Assembly (NCBI GenBank): GCA_907165275.2
Contig: OU015677.1
Span: 5,827,001 to 5,891,000, forward strand
DNA: 64,000 nucleotides
Source: Zygaena filipendulae
Taxonomy: Eukaryota > Arthropoda > Insecta > Lepidoptera > Zygaenidae
Direction: 5' to 3'
Position numbers and translations under genes: made by a program. Below the pieces are notes generated by a model. That model searched no databases. It was not told where the DNA came from and saw nothing but the letters and a program-made list of their open reading frames with translations. This document shows positions 56,346 to 64,000 of this stretch, in pieces (position 1 is the stretch's first letter; each line of letters opens with the position of its first letter).

Positions 56346-57700
56346 AGCAACTAGCTACCTCACAAATTAAAAAAGTCAGATGCAACACCAATAAGCCGTT
56401 AACTTTCGGGCTTAAGTGTCTTGTATAATGTTGTTAATGTATTTGTTTTTTTTTTTCTGAAGTAAATAAATTAAAAAAAAAAGATATTGGTTAGGTGTGT
56501 TCACAAACTTGCCCTCAGACCAAATAAAAACTAAAGACTGAACGTCTCGAACAACGAAGTGAAGCCGGTTGCGTATGCATGTGGTGATTAGGAAAGTGTA
56601 TGGATTTGCAAAGTTTACTTAGGATTTATGGTGTCTTTTTCTTGCAAGTGTGTGCGTGTTTCTGTGTATACGTGCACGGCGATGCACGATGGTGTCTTTT
56701 TCCTGGCTTCCCTTGTTTGTTCTACGCGTTCCGTCTTTAGTTTTTATTTGGTCTGAGCTTTGACCATGCTGTCATTTATTTTGTGAAGTTGGGGTCAGCC
56801 ATAAAAGTAAAACAAAAAAAGGAAAATAAAAAAGCGGTTATTTTCTGTAGTAGGGGATCAGTAACCACAGCCTGCATGCTCATAGTGAATCATGACAAAA
56901 GAAAACAAAAACATGAAAAATTACTTTCTAATATTAATCGATTATTGAGACCAATTACTAGCATCCTCTCCTGTTGTGACGTGCGGCCACTTCAAGCGCG
57001 CCGCCGGCCGCCATGTTGACATTAATTTGACAGCTGTCAAAACAGCACCCGCGCCATGATGGATGGAGGCGATATTCGGATATTATTTACATTGACGCTT
57101 AATGCTCATCGGGCATTATCATTGTGGTTTTTGACATCAAAGTTTCAATGCAACTATGTCATTACAATTTATGATCTAGTTACAACGCAGTTGGTTTACC
57201 TACCTATACCTAGTGGTTGACCATCTACACTCGTTATCACTAAAGAAAACTAAGGGATGCATCGAGGACACCTTAAGGGTTTGTTTATATCTACAGACAT
57301 TGAGCGTGTCCAAAAGACATTGAGCGTGTCCAAAACTACTGCACTCAGAGACGTTCAATAAATTAATTTTACATCTCTCATATTCAGTAAGTAGGTCCTT
57401 ATTACCCCCAAATAGGGCTTGTAGGTGACCAATTAGCGCTCTAGGGTAATAATGTAACTAGAAAAGCCCTAGGGCGGTAAGTAATAAAAAAAAAAAAACT
57501 TCAAAAAGTACATCTAACCATCATACTGGCAATAGACATCATGCATTCAGCCCAATGACAAAAGAGGTCGCTTCGCTATTCAGCCTTGTCTTCGTATGAG
57601 TATAATAGTCATCAATTTTAAATATCGAACGGCGAAGCTCAATTTCGTTCTTGAAAAAAAAAAAATAATAAAACGTTTTATTCTTGTAATGCCGGTTTTT
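56346..57700. other. Intronic stretch, partly unique
   Basis: 56500-57060 is mostly unique. 56990-57060 is GC-rich with GCCGCCATGTTGAC (YY1/Pho-like) and TTTGACAGCTGTCAAA, a perfect palindrome. 57290-57330 contains a 20-base direct duplication (GACATTGAGCGTGTCCAAAA). No exon. Confidence 0.35.
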
Positions 57701-58035
57701 TTCTACTTACCTCACAATCGAGATGTAAAGCAGAGTAGTTAGCTCGGGTGTAAGCATCGATTGCACCCGCGAACTATATAAATATCTCGGGCTGCAATGG
57801 ATGCCTTACAGCCCTTGGCTACTAATCTACTATTAATTGGCATTTAACTCAATTTACCTAACTTAATTTTGTTTTTAAAACCTTTACTTAAAATTAAGTA
57901 ATTAATTGTTAAATTAAATTGTTATTCTTTAATTGTCTTCATTTGTGTTGTTCTGTATGTGTTCATTTGTGTTGTGTTTCTTCTTGCTTAAATAAATCTT
58001 TCTTTATCTTTATCTTTAAAACTACTCTGAGTGCG
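57701..58035 (+). mobile_element. LINE tail and MITE-C fragment
   Basis: TTAATTGGCATTTAACTCAA near 57833 and CTACTCTGAGTGCGGC near 58022 are MITE-C pieces. Between them, AATAAATCTTTCTTTATC with (TTTATC)n is a LINE tail. Confidence 0.45.
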
Positions 58036-58119
58036 GCTGTAAGTCTGTGTGTTTAGTAAAAGCTTTACCGATAGCACAGCTAGTTGACTAGGTACTAGGT
58101 AGTAGGTACCTACTTAATA

Positions 58120-58415
58120 TTTTTTTTAGTCCATCTTGTATATATGTACACAATAGTATGTTCTTTTTTACGTACTTAATCAAAAAATAACGGCGATACG
58201 AAATTTCGCGTGACGTCACTAACCGGTGCAGTTTGTATGGCGGCTTATAGCGGTTAGTGACGTCACGACTCACGAGCCTACCATAAACTGTAATGCCATT
58301 TATCTCTGTATATTTTCATTAATTTGAAAAAGCATAAAATACGTGTCTATTGTTTTTTATTTTCTAACTGACGGACTAATTAGAATTTTAGGTTTTAAAA
58401 AGTCGTCAACATCCC
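58120..58415. mobile_element. MITE-A copy 8, left end clipped
   Basis: TTAGTCCATCTTGTA at the left; two TGACGTCAC sites (about 58210 and 58257); right end GTCAACATCCC. Confidence 0.7.
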
Positions 58416-58559
58416 GATCATGTCGAAAAAGTTCTTTTATTCCGTTAACCATAAAAAAATAACTCGACAACATTTAAATTTTGTAGGAAGGTTGTGATCA
58501 ACATAGGCTACATGTTAACCAACTTCATTAAAGGAGTAGTTCGCATATGTAGGTAACCG

Positions 58560-58672
58560 TTACCTACTCTTTACTTTTGTATGCCCTTAGTCATAAGTTT
58601 CTGTAAATACACTGTAAAATTATTTTGGTGTACAATAAAATGTATTCTATTCTATTCTATTCTACTCGTAAT
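58560..58672 (+). mobile_element. LINE 3' tail with TATTC repeat
   Basis: GGTGTACAATAAAATGTATTC then (TATTC)n. Confidence 0.5.
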
Positions 58673-58680
58673 ACTCTGCT

Positions 58681-61020
58681 ATTATGGATATACCTATCTA
58701 TTATCACCTATAGTTTCTAATATAGTTTGTATATTTTAGCTTTAGCGCCACGAGATCTTGCCGTAAATTTTGAAATTATTAAATTAGGTAGGTGTTAAAA
58801 ATTTATATTCAATTCAATTCATTTTTTTTTGCTCCCAACACCTTCGGAGATGAAGGAACCTATATATCTAATATAAAAAAGGCAAAGAAACCACTGTAAT
58901 ATATTTTTATAACGGTTCAGTAAATCAAATATATCGAACGCACACTCGCAAAGATAATGTCTCATATATCACGGATGTATCAAATAACAGCGGAGTACAC
59001 ACGGTGGCAACGTTGGTTGTAGGCGCACGCGCACGCCCAGGCTTAACTTTATGCTTTATTTTATGTAACAGCGCGGTTTTAATAGTAAAATGGTTTTCAA
59101 AATAAAATACGCAGATTTTTTTTTGGGCGTTTATTTTGGCAGTATTCGTAGTTTAAATTAAAATGTGATACGTTACGACAAGAACTGTCTGTTTTATTGA
59201 GTAGCTAGGTAGGTACATACATACCTATTTGAAAAAACCTTTGGGCACGTTTGCAAAAGTAATACTTGCGTTAAACTCATTTATTTTTTAATTGCATTTT
59301 CATTGAAATTTCGGATTTCTCGCGGATATTTGGGAATGAAAGACGCCTATGTCCGTTTGTAAAACGTGTAAGTATAAACGTGTACTTAAGTAAATTTAAT
59401 GATGATCGATCCAGTACTTAAGGTGTAAACGCGAAACAAACAATCCCAGATTCGGACATTTATAATATTAGTTAGAATAGTATTATTTATTGTTATACTT
59501 GTTGTTTTAATTGAATTAGAATTGTCTTCTTACAAGTATCGCCCGCGTGTGTGTACCGAGTCGAACCTCTGCGGTGGTTCCAAAAATTAAGTCATCACTC
59601 ACAAACCTCTTATGTTTGTTGGTTTTTTTTAAATGCCAACCGCGGACCGGCTAAGGAAGGGCGTTATGCAGCCGCAGTGATGTGCATTTGATTTTATTTG
59701 AGCGGTCTTAAGTGATCTTTGCCTAAATCTATGGTTGGGAGATACTTATTAAATATCCAGTTACTAACTGAATTAATACAAGTCACGCATTTTTAAACCT
59801 TATGCAATAGAATACGTATAGTCTATGCTAGAATCTTAACTAGGTAATATTATAATTCTCTCGTCTGTCTGTCTGTTTTATCTTTTCACATCTGAATTAC
59901 TCAATCAATCATCAAGAAAATAGAGTCGCTTGTCATTTTGCATAACTATAGGTACACGTTGTCAGGGGTAGGTCTAGGTATCTACTGAAAAGTACATTCG
60001 CGTTTTTAGGATTAATTTCAATTCAAATCAATTAAAATCCGCTATTGAGGTAGGTACCTACTTAATTTTACAACATATTATCATTTATACACAAACCAAT
60101 TCACAATAATTGTTTATGTAAAAAAAAGATATAATTGAATTGGGAAAAAAAGGCGAAATTACCTTCGGTTTCCGCCAAAAATCACCCATAAAACCATAAT
60201 CCAACTGAAACGTGTCACAACCAAATCAAATTGAACAATACCAGATCGCATAAAACCATCCAAATGCTCTTTAATCCTTATTTTGACAACAAACTCTTGA
60301 ATGGAGGCAGAAAAAAGCGCCGGAAAGAGACAGAGCTATATACACGATCGAGAAAGCGATGCCCATCTCTTGGGTGGCATGGAGTGACTCATACTCAGTG
60401 ATTATGAGTAGCTAAAGGATGGCTTTACAGATTATAAAAACCGCTTTTTTTCTGTGACTCTCATTCAAATAAATCCTCGAGACGTGTTAACTCCTTTGCC
60501 TCGTCAAGTGAGTTGGTTTAGAAAAAAAAAACGCTTTCGTTTGTCTATTGATTGACGGGATTTGTTCGAATGTTTGTAGTTTGTACGGTAGCGTATGCTA
60601 CTTTGAATAGGTCTTTGTTTTAACTAAGGTTGTGTAAGCTATGTACCTACCCACTTGTGTACCGATATGTTGAAGGGGTAAGGCACTCCGATCTTGACAC
60701 TTCTCCATTGAGAAACATAGTTGGCACGCGCGGTTTCAAATTACCAAAAATCCTAACATACGAGATACTTTATCTCAAAAAAAAACCCAAAACACAAATA
60801 TCCATGACTCTAACCTCAAAACCGACGTCAAATACTTATACATACTAAACAAAAAAATGTCCCGTCCCGTCTTTTTCCAAATTTGAATACAAGAAACTTT
60901 TTGGTTGCCTTTATAGGCAACCAAAAATCCTTAATTTTTCTAGCTTTAGTACCTAGTTTCGGCTGTTGGAATTAGGTAGAGTTTCTATTAGGTAAATACT
61001 TAATTACTTATACTTATTAT
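58681..61020. other. Intronic stretch with scattered fragments
   Basis: 59300-59480 and 59865-60000 hold decayed Helitron pieces. 60240-60500 looks unique. No exon or RNA gene recognised. Confidence 0.3.
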
Positions 61021-61027
61021 AATGATA

Positions 61028-61212
61028 CTAGCTGTTCCCCGCGGTTTCAATCGGGGTAATTTCGGAGTTCCTGCGGGAATTCCGGGATAAAAATTACCCT
61101 ATATCCTTCTCTGTGCCCCTGACACCGTGTATGCAAAATTTCATGATGATCGGTTGAGCCGTTGAGGCGTGAATGTGTAACAAACAAACAAACTCACTTT
61201 CATTAAGTAAGG
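61028..61212 (-). mobile_element. Helitron-type element
   Basis: CTAGCTGTTCCCCGCGG through CAAACTCACTTTCATTAAG and TAAGGA. Complete except for a short deletion near the 5' end. Confidence 0.75.
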
Positions 61213-62389
61213 ATATTTAAAAAAATAAACTTTAGTATATCGGTAAAATAGTCATGGGTGTCGCTATAGTAGCGATCTCTTCCAGACAACCATCAAACGG
61301 ACGGTGGAAATAATCACATTATTATTTTATTTGTCTGTCTATTCCAAATAACCAAATGCTATACCTAGACATGACTCTCACATATATGTATTGTAGACAG
61401 CGACTTTGGGATCTTAGACTACTTTTTTACCGACACAAAAAAGGAGAGACATGTTACACTGGGAAAATATCCCATTATAACTATTAACTACGTTTATAAA
61501 AGCATAAGTACTTTGTAATTAATACTAAAATGTTCAATATGGAAGTAATTTGAGATCGCGTCTACAGCGGACGGACGAATTTAAATAACCTATTCAAAAA
61601 AAGACGAGCAAAAATAAAATAATTCATTAGTATTAGGCTCATATTGAACACACATCCACTAGATAACGGGCGAGGTGGACAGACAGACAGACAAAAAGAC
61701 GACACGCAAACGGAATACATCTCAATTAGTTCACACAGATACCATCTCCAAATAGATTCGATCCGACCAAGGCATTATAGAACTTATCTCCTTCTACACA
61801 AAGCATAAAACCTCAATTTTCCGCATCTCGCACAAATTCCTTAGTTAATCCTTTAACACGCGGCTTATAGGAAAGACAATCTTATCTCGATGGTCTTAAA
61901 GTGTAGTGTCAATTCTTTGTTTAATGGATGGAATGCGATATGCAAATTTGGGTCTTGTGTGGTAGCTTTAGAGGCAGGTTTTGATTGATTCGCCGTTACT
62001 GTGAGATGTACAGTCGAAGTCAGTCGAGCTTGAAATGTTTTGGTGACAGAGAATACGAGTTGAGAACAAAAATTCTACAGAGATGACCGTCGTATTATAT
62101 TTTTAGGTACTGTTGGTCTACTAGTAAAGTCCTACAACTTTATTCATTCGGACTTATGCGGACTCGTAAAACTTTCAAATTATCAAAACGTCACTGATCT
62201 CAATATACAAAAGAGTTTTAACAGTTGTCTATATACTAAATTTATAAAGAGAAAACATTTGTTTATTTGTAATGGATAAGCTCCAAACTTCCTAAACAAT
62301 TTTAATAGACATAGGGTACTTTTTCCCGGAATTCTTCTGCACCCACCACCCGCTTTTACAATAGTTTCTATCTACAGCCCTCTATCACC
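61213..62389. other. Unannotated intronic sequence
   Basis: 61740-62090 looks unique. 62305-62340 is a Helitron scrap. Nothing coding. Confidence 0.3.
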
Positions 62390-62515
62390 TTAAGTTTGAC
62401 TTGAAAAGATTGCCTCTAGCAATAAGGCCGCCTTTTGCTCTGTCTTATCTTTTATTTTTCCTAGTTGTACTATCTCTTTTGGGACAATAAAGTATATTTG
62501 AACTTGAATTCTTAA
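62390..62515 (+). mobile_element. LINE 3' end
   Basis: GCAATAAGGCCGCCTTTTGC and GGACAATAAAGTATATTTG are a common lepidopteran LINE 3' untranslated end. No coding sequence. Confidence 0.6.
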
Positions 62516-62796
62516 GGTGACTCCAAAATTAACGCGAGTAAACCGTGTGAGATCGTTTATAGTACCTACTATATATTTACTGTTATACTGCTAAAAGCGG
62601 CTATACACGGCCCTAAAATCAGAGGCGATATCGGGAGTAATATTGCCAAGTCGCAAAACCTAAAGGCCGGACAGACCAGCCAGCAAAAAGGTGGCCGGCC
62701 TTTCTGGTAGTAAGTAAAGTTGGTGTAAAGGCTATCGACTGCTGCGCTACGCTATGCTATGCTGTGCTGTGGTTCGATCTCCACAAGAGATCATAA

Positions 62797-63108
62797 TTGG
62801 CTACTTGACAATTTTTTTTTTTAGTCCATCGTGTAGATTAGTAAAAAATATTGGACACGTATTTTTTCTTTTTTTACGTAATCAAAAAATAATGGCGATA
62901 CGTTGAGTTTGAAATTTCGCGTGACGTCACAACCCGATGCAGTTTGTATGGCGCTTATAATGAATATTGACGTCACGAGCCCCCCACCCTGAACTTTAAT
63001 GCGCTTTATCTATGTTCATTTTCATTAAATTGAAAAAGCAAAAAATACGTGTCTATTATTTTTTTATTTTCTAACTGACGGACTAATTACAATTTTGATT
63101 TTCATACC
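62797..63108. mobile_element. MITE-A copy 9
   Basis: TTTTAGTCCATCGTGTAG at the left, two TGACGTCAC sites (about 62921 and 62970), CTAACTGACGGACTAATTAC at the right. Both outer ends are eroded. Confidence 0.65.
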
Positions 63109-63483
63109 CTGGAGAATACCCATACGTGTTTACCCTGATCAGATCAGACAGTTAAATATATCAGTTGTCAGGTAGACATAGTAGAACAAGCTCTTCTTAA
63201 TTTGCGACCAGATGGTGCCGTATGATATTATGTTATTATTTATTCCCATCTTATTTATTAGTCTAACAGACAGACAAACACACTTTAAAAATAAACATCA
63301 TCTAATAATTTATTTAAAAAGAAGTCTGTAGTACAATATGTAAAACAAGGTAGGTAAATAAAGTTTTTTTTTATATTTCAACTAAAACTTTATATTTGCA
63401 GAAGTAAGCTGCAACATTGCAGAAGTATCTTTAAAATGACTCTATTTTACACAATCTTCTATCTTTTTAAATTAAATATCTTA

Positions 63484-63721
63484 CCGCCGCACTCAGAGTC
63501 GACTTTAACGATTACTTAGTTAAGAATAGATTTTTAAAACAAAACTGCCGCAATCAGACAAGTTTAATAAATTAATGTTAATTGGCATTTAACTAATTAA
63601 GTTACATCTCATTAAATGCCAATTAACATTAATTTACTGAACGTCTTTGATTGCGGCAATTTTGTTTTAAAAGTCTATACTTAACTAAATAATCATTAAA
63701 GTCGACTCTGAGTGCGGCCGT
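63484..63721. mobile_element. MITE-C copy 2 (foldback)
   Basis: The same arms as 2465-2705: GCCGCACTCAGAGTCGACTT and its complement, with AATTGGCATTTAACTAATTA in the centre. The two copies are very similar, with better arm symmetry here. Confidence 0.78.
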
Positions 63722-64000
63722 GAGACTTTAGAGTATAATTATGTCTTTCTATATTGATAGCGATTATAAATTTGATATAATTCCACCACTGAAAAAATGT
63801 AGTCGCAAAATTTGATCGGCGACTCCACAGTTTTCTTCCGCGCTGGGTGGGCCGACCACCCGTAAGCGGTTCCCGAGCACATGTATGTTGTGTTAGGCCG
63901 AGTCAGCGGAGTTCAAATCGGACCGCGAGTCGAGTCGCGGGTCGCGACTCAACGGCCAAGTCCAAACGCACCCGTAGCCCGAGCGATACCTCCATTTGAA
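63722..64000. other. GC-rich right edge
   Basis: 63820-64000 becomes GC-rich with clustered CG and inverted TCGCGACTC/GAGTCGCG motifs. It is cut by the window end. No open frame with a recognisable domain; it may be repeat or regulatory DNA. Confidence 0.3.

Noticed and set aside
63820..64000. GC-rich right edge as the invected homeobox exon
   Set aside because: No frame encodes the expected WFQNKR or RRQQL segments; the CG-rich sequence is made of short palindromic motifs.

Overview
This is a repeat-rich, AT-rich stretch of a moth or butterfly (Lepidoptera) nuclear genome. It carries the 5' part of the segmentation and selector gene invected, the engrailed paralogue. The lepidopteran assignment rests on many short rolling-circle (Helitron-type) repeats with a lepidopteran look, LINE tails and (TAGG)n/(TACC)n microsatellites. 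The family or genus cannot be assigned from what is visible.

Only two host genes are supported. At the left edge, on the minus strand, there is one short exon of an aldo-keto reductase. On the plus strand, invected has its large first coding exon at 29070-30144 and a second coding exon at 30550-30627 that encodes the WPAW Exd-interaction region. The homeobox exon is not in the window, so the second intron runs at least from 30628 to the right edge (over 33 kb). The coding exon is preceded by a splice acceptor at 29039 with an in-frame stop just behind it. At least one non-coding 5' exon must therefore lie upstream; three candidates are listed (near 7.1, 13.9 and 28.2 kb).

The rest is mobile DNA and unique non-coding sequence. 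The families I can separate are: (1) dozens of short Helitron-type elements (TC...CTAG, inserted between A and T), some in head-to-tail concatemers; (2) MITE-A, about 320 bp, nine copies, most with two TGACGTCA palindromes; (3) MITE-B, about 235 bp, six copies, with 4-bp target-site duplications and a striking habit of sitting beside or inside Helitron sequence; (4) MITE-C, a foldback of about 240 bp, two copies; (5) MITE-D, about 350 bp, two copies, with long terminal inverted repeats and TATA duplications; (6) two pogo/jerky-type DNA transposons with TA duplications; (7) a piggyBac-style TTAA MITE; (8) LINE fragments, one with half a reverse transcriptase; and (9) a complete-ended 5.4-kb DIRS-type tyrosine-recombinase retrotransposon at 36698-42079 inside invected intron 2.

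The most notable structure is the DIRS element. Both ends, the 185-bp inverted terminal repeats and the internal complementary region agree base for base, and the element splits a Helitron so cleanly that the empty site can be read directly. Its coding region is decayed and holds Helitron passengers and a five-unit 136-bp tandem array. A second oddity is a 111-bp GC-rich minisatellite, in multiples of three bases and open on both strands, that fills invected intron 1 and recurs 20 kb downstream in intron 2. No CRISPR, bacterial operon or phage-like system is present.
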